Origin: Ooceraea biroi | Lineage: Eukaryota > Arthropoda > Insecta > Hymenoptera > Formicidae | DNA: 64,000 nucleotides | Assembly (NCBI RefSeq): GCF_003672135.1 | Contig: NC_039517.1 | Coordinates: 12,734,601-12,798,600, forward strand | Direction of reading: 5' to 3' | In this document: positions 1 to 9,951 of the stretch, one piece after another | How positions within the stretch are numbered: the first letter of the stretch is position 1 | How the letters are laid out: each line of letters opens with the position of its first letter | Program-made: the position numbers and the translations under genes | The notes under the pieces: generated by a model | Told to the model about the DNA's origin: nothing | The model's database searches: none | The model's input: the letters and a program-made list of their open reading frames with translations, nothing else

Positions 1-430
1 CATCCCTCGGAAAATCGTACAACTAATCTTGTGCTCTTGGACACGATGGACAGGAAAAATTATCACAAAATTACAGTTTCGATAATTCTTTTTATTTACA
101 CTTCTAAATTTACTTCTAAAAGCATCCTCGTATTCCTTCATTGTGTCCAAACACCACTCAACAGCGATTTTGTGCGTACAAAGTCCATAACTTTCGTATT
201 AGACAAATTAATTTACGAGGTGCGTCAACAAGCCAATAAGTAAATTGCAATTTTTTAACTTTTTTCCATTTTGAATATAAAGTCCTGTTGAGCAGACTTT
301 CTTTCTATCTATACTTCATTTGTGGAAAAGGATTTTTTATTCTGCACAAGCAATAAAGAGAATTTTCGAAACTGTAATTCCTCAAAATTTCCCCAGTTTA
401 TCGGTAATACAGACGACTCCAGCTTCCCCT
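1..430. repeat. Diverged half of a foldback repeat
   Basis: This stretch aligns by eye, with many differences, to the left half of the palindrome at 42365-43700. Shared landmarks are TAATCTTGTGCTCT near the start, a GTGGAAAAGGATTT block near 322, and the terminal block GTAATACAGACGACTCC near 403-420. Only one arm lies in the window. The short open frames are not coding-like. Confidence 0.55.
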
Positions 431-598
431 TAAAGGGCTTTAGTACGCGGGACGCTCCTGAGATGTAGGGGCACTCATCTTGTTTATTAGCGTTCGGCAC
501 CTCGTTGCCAAGATACGCGCGGCAAGAGGGGAACAGTGACAACGAGGAGGTGACAACGAAATCGGCCCGAAATGTGCAAGTAAATCCCGGCACTGTTA
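431..598. other. Unassigned spacer
   Basis: Nothing recognised. A 94-codon minus-strand open frame (309-593) spans this and the preceding repeat and has no family motif, so it is not called as a gene. Confidence 0.3.
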
Positions 599-1295
599 TA
601 TAGTATTAAATATTATTAATAAATATTATTTTTATAGGATTAAAACATGTTATTACAATTTAAATTTTGTGAAATTCTGCATGGAATATTTTTCTAATAA
701 AACACAATTTTGAACAGTTAAAAGCGTTTCTCACGAAAAACAATTTATGTATGCGATTATAATATTCTCTATGCATTCAAATTGTTATTGGAATGTGGTT
801 GCAACTGCTGTCATTTTATTATACTTATACTAGCATCCCCCATCGCGGCTTCGCTCGCGAAAATGATATAGCCTATGACATTCTAGGGACCCTCAAGTAC
901 TCATACTAAAATTTCAAATCGATTGGTTCAGTAGTTTTAAAGATCCTAGGTAACAAAGGAAAATGTGACTTCTCTTTATATAATAGTAAGATTATTGTAC
1001 ACTTCTTCTAATTATCTTTTTTGTACACTTATAAACTAATAAATGAACCATTAAATGTGTGTGTGTGTGTGCGCGCGCGCGTGCGTGCGTGCGTGCAACT
1101 TATTTTCGTTATATTATAACCAAATGTATATCGAATATATGAATTATTTTTCGTGAGAAACGCTTTTAACTGTTCAAAATCGTGTTTTATTAGAAAAATA
1201 TTCCATGCAGAATTTCACAAAATTTAAATTATAATAACAAGTATGTTTTAATCATATAAAAATAATATTTATTAATAATATTTATTACTATATAA
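599..1295. repeat. Foldback element with ~150-bp inverted arms
   Basis: The arms 599-750 and 1141-1295 are near-perfect reverse complements; both carry GAAATTCTGCATGGAATAT and GTGAGAAACGCTTTTAACTG in opposite senses. The loop holds a fragment that looks like the 3' end of an RTE-type LINE (832-1000, with GCGGCTTCGCTCGCG and a 'genuflecting' GATTGGTTCAGTAG stretch) and a TG/CG microsatellite (1058-1096). No coding capacity, so this is a non-autonomous element. Confidence 0.75.
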
Positions 1296-1325
1296 TATAT
1301 GATAATATAGGAAAGAAGAACAAAT

Positions 1326-1412
1326 GAAAAAAAATAAAGAGGACGGGACGCGAACCAGCAACCTACAGACTTTCAGTCCGACGCCTAACTCGCTGTGCTA
1401 CGCTGAGGCTCG
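1326..1412 (-). other. tRNA-like sequence (Phe-GAA type anticodon loop)
   Basis: On the minus strand there is an A-box-like block, an anticodon stem-loop with the loop CTGAAAG (anticodon GAA by position), and a B box GGTTCGCGTCC. The acceptor arm does not pair and the D stem is weak, so this is a tRNA pseudogene or the head of a tRNA-derived SINE rather than a working tRNA gene. Confidence 0.45.
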
Positions 1413-1519
1413 ACAACCTACTTCAAAGCAATGGTACTAAAGGAACATGCTGAACTTTACACCGCGATTTTTCGTAAACGCTTGAGAGGCGCATCGTCTC
1501 CGGATAGTATATGTTACTT

Positions 1520-1735
1520 CTATATGAATAATACATATCTGTAAAAGTTAGGCAAAATCGGTGACCCAGAGGGTCCGGCTTCCCCTTGTGAGTCAAAGTA
1601 ATCATCATCGTCCTTTTCCTGCGTCCCCTTTGCTCTTTGCGGATCAGATCCAGACGGTCCATCTTCAGATAAACTTGTAATGTTAACGCCATGCACAATA
1701 GAGACAACACCGTACAGAACGATAACGTAGTTACT
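1520..1735 (-). other. Possible acidic coding fragment
   Basis: One minus-strand frame reads through a low-complexity acidic stretch containing EDGPSGSDP, then DDDDYF, then GEAGPSGSP. A longer open frame in another phase covers the same DNA. There is no recognised domain, and splice sites are not clear. It may be a decayed exon or part of a retroelement gene. The next such fragment (2484-2615) also contains GPSGPP. Confidence 0.2.
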
Positions 1736-1967
1736 CCTTTTCTTGAATAGATTATCGCGTCACCTAACAGATATGTAGTTGTGTTTACGCAGGTGAGAAT
1801 TACTTATACGAATTACCTGACATTTGGAAGCTCATTTAGGATCCGATAACGTGTGCATGGCTTGTGCGATGGAGAAACAACACGATTTTCGTGTAACTTT
1901 CACACCCATACTTAATTAACTTTGACTTTGTAATTTTTAGTGGTGTATGCAGACAGACAGCACGATA

Positions 1968-3050
1968 ACATTTAAGAGAGATAGTGTATAGTGTTTTTTC
2001 CTCTTATGTGTAAACTATACACAGAATATAATGCAATGCGAACACGGTATTGAGATAGTACCGAATAGGCGAGTTAGTGCGGAGACTTATTCTCGGAGCC
2101 TGCAATATAAAGTGAAATTAGCATCAAGCTCTAATCGCATAAGCTGCTGTTTAATTAGACGGGCAAAATTCTCGAGAAATTTGTCTGTAATTTGCTTTTT
2201 CCTCTTTCCTTCTTTGTTTTTAAATTTTATGGCCACATGAGAAGGATACCCTCCTCACGTTATTGAAACTTTTATGTTATCGCATTGTTAAATTGCTTAT
2301 GTACCATCAGAGTAGAATATAATATTATGCGATTTAATGAGAATTTACGTGTATACAGCTTAGAATTGAGATCGATGAAACAATGTAATACCTAAACGCG
2401 ATTCAAGATCTACGATTTCTTCTATGATATTAATAAATATTTGATCCTATATTGTTACGTAAATTGTACTTACGATGGTATCATAGGTGAGATAGGGCAG
2501 GATTAGCTCGTGCCAGTGGTGGTCCACTTGGACCAGGTCTTTTAAGAATAGCTGGTGCCGGTCGACCACCTGCAGGTACTGGTGGTACACTGATTTGGTA
2601 TAACACTGAATAAATTTTAATAAATACCTGTTGCATAAATAAACCGCATGAAATTATTTGCATGACATAAATTACCTTTTTTGAGAACACATATAATAAT
2701 TCAATTCTAATCACATAAAACAAACTTACTTTTCCTGTACCGTTTGCTTGTTCTGTTGATTTTTCAGGCTACACAACAGCCTTCCTTAGCACGATAACAT
2801 TTAGGAGATAACATTTAGGAGAGATAGTGTATAGTGTTTTTCCTCTTTTACTTTTAACAGAATATGATGCAATGCGGACACGGTATTGAGATTAGTAGCG
2901 AATAAGCGAATTAGTGCGGAGACTTATTCTCGGCGCGCCGGGATTCAGCCCACTGTGCGGCGCCTGCAATATAAAGTGAAATTAGCACCCAAGCTCTAAT
3001 CACACAAGCTGCTGTTTAATTAGACGGACAAAATTCTCGAGAAAGCTGTA
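1968..3050. repeat. ~210-bp direct duplication (1968-2180 and 2790-3050)
   Basis: The two copies share GAGATAGTGTATAGTGTTTT, ATGCAATGCG(A/G)ACACGGTATTGAGAT, GCGGAGACTTATTCTCGG and the run ending CTCGAGAAA. The downstream copy has an extra ~25-bp GC-rich insert near 2935. The 600-bp spacer holds a proline-rich open stretch. What was duplicated is unknown. Confidence 0.7.
2484..2615 (-). other. Possible proline-rich exon fragment
   Basis: A minus-strand frame encodes a Pro/Ala/Gly-rich segment (VPPVPAGGRPAPAILKRPG, continuing GPSGPPLARANP) that ends at a TGA just before a GTAAGT. The composition looks protein-like against AT-rich surroundings, but no domain is recognised and no upstream exon can be assigned. 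Confidence 0.25.
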
Positions 3051-3355
3051 AAAGAATATTAATATATATCCGCTCACGTTACGTCTCTCTAGTTCTTCAC
3101 ACATTGCTTCCCTCTCCTCTAAGGTTATCGGTTACTGCTACATACCTCTTCAATGCTTGTCGGTATTCGGGTCGATAAACATTTTCGTCACCTAAGGGGG
3201 GTCACGTTGAACTGAACGACAGTTACAGTTCCTAAACGACTACTATCGTTACAAATTCGTCGGTAACAGCGGTACAGAATATCTTTTCGTAATAGTTGTC
3301 GACCGACACTGTTAACGACGCCGACGACTGTCGGTACGCAGGAACAGAATAGTTC
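3051..3355. other. Unassigned sequence
   Basis: No gene or repeat recognised. It is richer in CG dinucleotides than its flanks (many TCG/ACG steps). Confidence 0.3.
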
Positions 3356-3640
3356 CACGTAGCACAGCAGCGTGTGCAAAGCGCTTTGAAAGCGCTATTG
3401 AGAATGCACCCCCCAAAACCGCTGTCAGTTACGCACTTTTTAGGCAGGTGGATATTTTGATGGATTTAGATTCACAGTGTGCCAAAAATGATTTCTAAGA
3501 TTAAAATGTTGCTTGAAAACATGTAATTCACTCTGAAAAACACTTAAAAACACTTGCGTCAATCATGCGCGTAAAAAGCGCTTTGAAAGCGCACGTAGCA
3601 CAGTAGCGCGTGCAAAGCGCTTTGAAAGCGCTGTTGAAAA
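3356..3640. mobile_element. Terminal fragment of a CACTA-like element
   Basis: CACGTAGCACAGCAGC begins at 3356 and a second, near-identical start (CACGTAGCACAGTAGC) lies at 3592. Both are followed by AAAGCGCTTTGAAAGCGCT. The same terminus, inverted, ends the larger coding element at 25674, and the GCGCTTTNAAAGCGC motif is repeated there. These are subterminal repeats of one family; no coding sequence accompanies them here. Confidence 0.6.
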
Positions 3641-3804
3641 TGCATCTTCTAAAATTGCTGTGAAAATGTGCAAGTCGCGTATAAAACATATCTACAACTT
3701 TCAAATCTTTTAGAAATCATTTTTGACTCGCCTAGGAAAAACATGACTCGCCCTCGGCTTTGTAGAGAGGTGAAACACGACATAAACCATATCTATATTA
3801 ATAT

Positions 3805-6247
3805 ACAGGGTGGGGCAATAACTATTACCACCTTAAATATCTTCGAAATTATAAGGTCCAGAGGAAACTTTATGTTATCAAAATTATACAGTACGAAGGG
3901 GGCTAACATATGGCGATAATAATTTTTGTCCTGGTGGAGGCGCTTCGAAGATATCAAGGTCACCTTCATTTTTTTTAATGGGTTCGGTATGTTTTTTTTT
4001 CCATAATTTCATAGAGGAGCTTAAAACAAGTACGGAATTCATGACACAAAATTATTGAACAAGATTAAATGTAAATGAAAACGATAAAGAATACATTTTT
4101 ATATTAAATGAAATTTACGTTTAAAAGATGTATGAAATGACGCTTTATTAGTATGTTTTGTCGGAATGTTTTGATTTTGACATTCCTCATAAATGAGGAT
4201 CAACTTGTTCTTCAAACGGATACATCGATGAAAATAAATAGTGACGTAAACTTATTTCAATGTGTAACGATGCATGTGGTTGCATCGTCTGTATGCCGCC
4301 CGCCCGACCATCGGCGGGCGAGGACAACGGGCCTCGAGCCCGAATAAATAGTCGAATCGCCGAACACGGGCGGAGAAAACCGAGCGAGACCGTAGCGTCG
4401 CGCCAGCCGCTTTCCGTACCGGCCGCTCCGTGGACGCGGCGCTCGCGCGTTTCACAAGCCCTCTCCGCCGACCCGAAACGCGCGACAAACAACGCGTATC
4501 GCGAATAAATAGCGGGCCGAGAAGCGCTCAGGGGGAATCCTGTCTCGTCAACCGAACCGCTCGGATCGACGCTCCCGAACCCTTACCCGCTACGAGTCAC
4601 GGACAAAACCGGGGGGTCAGGAGTTCCTGGTCTCCGCCGAGTGCATCTCGGCACCGTCACTCCAAAACGGACCCTTCCTCCCGTTCCCGCCTCCCCGGGG
4701 GTCACGGATACCAGGGGTGGAGAGTGCTCCGCCTCTGTCGAGTGCATCTCGACATCCGCCCGGTCGCCGCCCTCCGCCCCCCCCCCCGGCCTCTACGACG
4801 GACCAACCCACGGGGTCGAGCGTACTCCGCCTCGGCCGAGTCTTCTCGGCACCCGGACGTCCAGAGCGCTCCGGGCACCCGGCTCCACTTCCCGCACCAG
4901 GCCTACCGCGACCGCACCGAGCACCGAGCCCCGCGGGAAGCCCGGCCTCCGGCCGCACGTCACCGCCGCGCGCGCCGCGTCGCGAACCGCCACGACAAGC
5001 GGGCCTCGGGTCGACAAGCCCGCGCCTCGCGACTACTGTAAATAGCCTGTACATAGACGCCTTTGATTAATAAATATAAGCTAGTTAGTAAGGAACGACC
5101 CAGCTCTCATTTTTCGCCCTGCACCTACCCCGGACCCTCCGCCACGAACCACATCCGCAACGAGCTATACCGAGTGCCCCGCGTACGGAAGGTCGTTACA
5201 AATGAAAACAAAGACCCTTTGAAGGCCATCTTAATAAGTTCACAGGATAAAATAAACATGAAAAGTAGTATCGATAGATAAGTCAATCGTGCAAGATCTA
5301 TTCATTTGAAGAACAAGTCGACATGATCCTCATTTATGAAGAATGTCAAAAAAATTCAGTGAGAGCGCAAAATTTATACGCTGAACGATATCCTAATCGC
5401 ACTCAGCCTTCGCGTCAAACATTTAAAAATGTGTGTAATAAACTTAGACAAACCGGTAGCTTAAATACACGTAAAAGTGAGTGTGAAAAGCGAAAAACTA
5501 ATGAAGGGAATGAAATTAGAGTTCTCACAATGGTGGCTCAAAATCCGCACATTAGTTCGCGACAAATTGAACGAGGATCTGGTATTAATCGGAGGAGCGT
5601 ACTCCGCATCTTGCATCGTCACAAATTCCATCCATATCACCTTAGCCTTCACCAAGAATTACATGGAATGGACTTTGCAAATCGTGTTGAATTTTGCCAA
5701 TGGGCTCAACAACAGATTCGAATCAATGACTCATTTTTTGATACAGTGTTATTTACTGATGAGGCAACATTTACTAATCACGGGAATGTTAATTTACATA
5801 ATATGCATTTCTGGGCAGTGGAAAATCCTCATTGGCTGCGGCAGATTGAACACCAGAGACAATGGTCTTTGAATGTATGGTGTGGTATCATAGATAACAA
5901 AATTATTGGTCCTTATTTTATCGACGGACATCTAAATGGCAACAGCTACACCAATTTTCTAGAGCATAACTTGGTTCATTTATTAGAAGACCTGCCTTTA
6001 ATCACACGACGAACAATGTGGTACCAGCATGATGGATGCCCTGCTCATTTTTCATTAGTTGCGAGAAATAAACTTAATGAAAAATTTGCAAATCGCTGGA
6101 TTGTACGTGGAGGTCCTGTAGGGTGGCCAGCTCGTTCACCAGACTTGACACCACTGGATTTCTTTTTATGGGGAACCCTAAAAGACATGGTCTACAAAAA
6201 AGAACCAACTACACCTCAAATCATGCGACAACGGATCATTGAAGCCT
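3805..6247 (+). mobile_element. Mariner-like element, copy 1 (3' truncated, LTR-interrupted)
   Basis: The left end ACAGGGTGGGGCAATAACT and the following ~300-bp terminal repeat match the complete copy at 48739-50698. Identity with that copy stops abruptly at about 6247, so the right terminal repeat is missing. A solo LTR (4263-5200) splits the 5' leader. The transposase frame is described separately. Confidence 0.9.
4263..5200. mobile_element. Solo LTR, 938 bp, with TSD AATG
   Basis: The insertion runs from TGTAACGATGC to GGTCGTTACA (TG...CA with a short inverted terminal repeat TGTAACG/CGTTACA) and is flanked by AATG at 4259-4262 and 5201-5204. The undisturbed site is seen in copy 2 of the host mariner near 49192 (CTTATTTCAATGAAAAC). 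It is very GC-rich against its surroundings and contains AATAAATA signals near 5070. Long open frames in several phases (e.g. 4430-5041) reflect the GC content, not genes. Four-bp duplications fit LTR elements of the Ty3/gypsy or Bel-Pao type. Confidence 0.9.
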
Positions 6248-6249
6248 AC
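5296..6249 (+). pseudogene. Mariner transposase, start codon lost and C-terminus missing
   Basis: Nearly identical to the intact 352-residue transposase at 49285-50343. The homologous start codon reads ATC instead of ATG at 5296; the next ATG (5323) drops about nine residues. The DUF4817-type helix-turn-helix head, the three catalytic aspartates (FTDEATF, QHDGCPAHF, TPLDFFLWG) and the spacing are kept. Homology ends in the motif RIIEA, after which the frame hits TAA, so roughly the last 37 residues are replaced or missing. Inactive as an element because the right terminus is gone. Confidence 0.85.
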
Positions 6250-6299
6250 ACGTATTATTAACCAGCGAAACAACTGAAAGCTGTGTGAATGTAATGTAT

Positions 6300-6545
6300 A
6301 CTGTATACTATATCTATACTAATATATAAAGAGGTAAAGTTTGTTCCATTGTTCGGGGTAATCTCAGAAACTACTAAACCGATTTGAAAAAATCTTTCAC
6401 TGGTGGATAGCTTAGATCTTCCTGAGTAACATAGGCTATGTGCAATCGTCTTGCAACTTCTAAAAACGTGTGCGTCGTAAAAAAATATGTTCTTTGTGCT
6501 TTATATTTTCCAAATATACCGAGCGCGCGAAGCGCGCGAGGAACA
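6300..6545 (-). repeat. LINE 3'-end-like fragment
   Basis: Reading on the minus strand, there are GCGCGCTTCGCGCGC, then 'AACATAGGCTATG...', then AAATCGGTTTAGTAGTTTC, the layout often seen at the 3' ends of RTE-type LINEs and their SINEs. A similar arrangement in the opposite sense is at 832-1000. The family assignment is from memory and is only moderately sure. Confidence 0.4.
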
Positions 6546-6800
6546 AGCGCCAGTTACACTGAAAGAAAAAGTTGGCTCTTGTAGCCTCGAATTGGCTGCA
6601 TCAGCCAATTTAAATGATCAAATATGGTATAGCATTTTGGTTGACTATAGCAGCAAATTTTCAAAGCTGCTATAAAGTTGGTTGAAGTATTAACGTGACT
6701 TTGCTGCTCTAACCAACTATTTACTTAGCAGCGGTTTTTGCTAATTGGCTACTCCAACGAATAACTCCTGTGCAACTGCCTACCAGTTGGTTGATCCAGT

Positions 6801-7390
6801 GAATTAATTTTTGCATGGCAGTCATCCTCTGCATATTGTTGTGACCATCCGATTGCATAAACGATATGCACGGAAAATAATAGTTGTAATATATATACAC
6901 CTAAAAATATTGCTGCGTTTAGCTACTTTTTATTTCTTCAATAAAAAAAGTAGCTAACACGGCAATATTTTAAGATGTTCATATATTACAACTATTTTTT
7001 TCCGTGCAGATGCGCAATCAGAAGACGTTATATTATAATTTGTACAGAGACAATAGCAAAACTTTAATCCGTTGATAGTCAGTTACCATTCTTTAAGCTC
7101 GAACAATATATAAAATAAACAAATTATTTTCAAATGTTATTAATAATTTATTTTTATGCATTTAAACAAATACATTAACACCGCATATTCAATAAAGACA
7201 ATTCTTATAATAAACAGAACATTAATTATTTATTACATTTTAAAACGCTTAAGAAGATACACTACATTAACACCGCATATTCAATAAAGACAATTCTTAT
7301 AATAAACAGAACATTAATTACTTATTACATTTGAAAATGCTTAAGAAGATACACTTAAGAAGACTTACTGAAAACATTTACATATGTCTT
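6801..7390. other. Transposon 3' non-coding region with short tandem duplication
   Basis: It contains an inverted pair TAGTTGTAATATAT / ATATTACAACTATT around 6884 and 6975 (a ~130-bp hairpin MITE) and an ~90-bp tandem duplication (7172-7260 and 7263-7350) with the common block ACATTAACACCGCATATTC. Confidence 0.6.
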
Positions 7391-7398
7391 GTAAATAC

Positions 7399-9869
7399 TC
7401 ACAATGCATGCCTTGTAGAAATAAAATATTTGCCATCATTTATTCTGATTGAAATAAGTGGAGAGTGATCAAACAAATCATCAATGTTAATACAAGAAAT
7501 TTTAGTACTCATTTGAACATCATAGGCATGCATATGTTCATCAAAGCCAATTGTTGTAAAGGTAAAACACACAAGACAAACCTTGAAGCCCTCCCTGTAA
7601 TATATCCTTTGAATCTCACCAAAGATAGGCAATTCAAAATTATCTGACCCAAGAACAACACATGTACCAATTCTATATTTTGTTCCCTTATAATCAATCC
7701 ATGGAACCTCTATGCACGTTGCTCTAAAATCAACAGGAATGTATGAATGATCTAAATTTTCGTTTTCAGGCAACTGGTCTAAAATATTCCCTGGTCCCAT
7801 TTCAAATTTCTGAGTAAATCCTGTCTGACTTATTAATCTATAACACATTTGCAGAGATTCTTTGAACGCTAATGTAAAAGTAATGTTTCTTCTTGAGTAT
7901 GTCGCATTAGCACGAATCTTATTAAGCCTGTTTTTCGATTCTTGTCTCATTGTGCTAAATAAAGCTAATGATCCTGACATTTCAAGCATTATAGGAAAGT
8001 GTAGCATAATATGATACTTAGGTTTTAGTTTATCTTTAAAGAGTTCCTGATACAATGTATGATGTTCAAAAATGAGTTGCTCCAACAATATCGATACTTC
8101 AGTCTGAATATTTGTAGCAGCAATAATATCAAATATTTGGCGTAAAACAATATAAAAATGCCAAAATTTATTATCACAAGGCACAAAATCTCTAACTAGA
8201 AAACCAAAAGCTAAAAAAAAATGTATCATTTCAGTACCTGACATATTTAAATGTTTGTTTTCTACTTCTTCCTCCGTTACAAGTGGCGGCCTGTTCGAAA
8301 ATCCGTTTATATCATAATCAAAAGTTTTCATTCTTTCAATAAGTTGTTGACTTACAAAATGTTTCTCATTGAACATTAAATGATATAATAAATGACCCAT
8401 TCCATATCGCAGACAACCTTCTGCCATTTCATGTAACAAAGGATCTGAAGCAAAGTTTTCATAAACATGAAACCCTTTACCTTCATTCCAAATTGAATAT
8501 TCATTTAAACCAGATTTGGATAGACCATCATGGATATTGTTCAAGTACTTTTCTTTCCTTCTCAAATTTTCTTTTCGTACAAAGCAATCTTTTTCCAAAT
8601 CTTCCTTTCGGGTAGTGCAAAAGCGGCAATAATAAGTGGCATTAAAACTCATTGAATAGCCTAATATTGTATTGAGTCCAAGATTGTCTCCAGTCAATAA
8701 ACCAAGAGCAAAGTATACTTTTTGGTCACCCTGTGGCAAATGTAAAACAATACCATAGTCCTGAAGGAAATTGATTTCATCTACTAATATGCGAAACATA
8801 GCTTCATTTTTTAAATGGGCTCTATCAGATACATGGAACAATAAAGTAACAAAAATTTCATTCAATGTGGAGTATTCTGGTGGAATACATGGAATAGTAA
8901 TATAAGTTCCGCTTATCTTTTGAATTGCTTTATGACTTTCCAAAGGATTATTTACTTCGAAGTCATCGTGATAAACGAAAATAGGAAAAACAATTTTGTC
9001 AGAAAAATAATTTGTTTTTTTTTTCTCCACAATCTACCCTGAACAAAATTAGATAATACAGTTGTCTCTTCCATTAAATATATCATGTAATTATAAATAA
9101 TATCAAAAACTCCTGGAAGAGTAAAGAAAGCTTTCAAAATTTTACGAAGAGATAGGAATTGACCATGTATGGGTACTATGTCTTTAATAATTCGGTTGTC
9201 AACTCTTTTTTCACTTACAACGTTTCCAACAATATATGACTGAGGCTTAATAAAATAATCTGTTGCCTGTAAAGTTTTTATATGCTTATACTCCGAATCA
9301 AAATTGGTAAATAATTTAAGCACTGTATCAAATAAACTGAAAATATTCCGTACTACATTCTCATTAGATTCTGCTTCATTACACATCAAACTTATAGCAG
9401 GCTTCAGAGATGATATAATACTAGAAAACAAGGCAGCTGTATTATCCATTATACTTTGAGTATGGCTTCGGGGCAAAGTTGGATCTGCATATAATTTCGC
9501 AACGTAATGTAGCAAGCAGTTATGCAGTTTGTCATTGATAGATTCTTTTGAGACTGATATGTTCTCAAGAAAATCATCAGAGGAAATAATATTTTCAGAT
9601 TCTGAGTCTAATGATCGTGAGTTACCTGTATTACTTTTTTTAGCACAACTTTGAATATGACTCTTAACGACAGAATTAGCTGGAAATTTATGATAGGATA
9701 TCAGATGTTTTCGAAATTTTCGCCATGAATTATAATCTGATAAACATTGGGGTACTTGACACTTATATACCGTAATATCGTCAAATTTATTAGCAGTACT
9801 TAAATGCAAATGTAGAGCATTAACAGAGGTCAAAATTAAATTACAATTTTGCCCTACACACTTTATCAT
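7399..9869 (-). pseudogene. C2H2 zinc-finger transposase (one frameshift)
   Basis: The N-terminal frame (9869-8952) begins with two zinc fingers: a C-x4-C finger near residues 4-22 and a clean C2H2 finger (C-x4-C-x12-H-x4-H) near residues 35-57. It runs on as an ~800-residue protein into the frame 9030-7399. The switch falls at a T homopolymer near 9015-9025, so a single-base indel is likely, real or a sequencing error. The second part has GDNLGLNTILGY and YYCRFC motifs, then a conserved domain with many aromatic residues typical of large insect transposases of this type. It lies 82 bp downstream of, and collinear with, the accessory gene. The family is recalled as 'uncharacterized zinc-finger protein' copies common in ant genomes; catalytic residues were not assigned. 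Confidence 0.7.
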
Positions 9870-9951
9870 TGTAATATTTTATTTACGAACACAAATATTT
9901 AAAAATTAAACCTTAAAAGCAGAACAAAGTTATTCTCAACTTAAAAAGAAT

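Noticed and set aside
1326..1412. Functional tRNA-Phe gene
   Set aside because: The acceptor stem does not pair and the D stem is weak; kept only as a tRNA-like sequence.
4430..5041. 203-codon plus-strand open frame and several overlapping long frames on both strands
   Set aside because: They lie inside the GC-rich solo LTR 4263-5200; many phases are open at once because stop codons are rare at that composition. No domain is visible.
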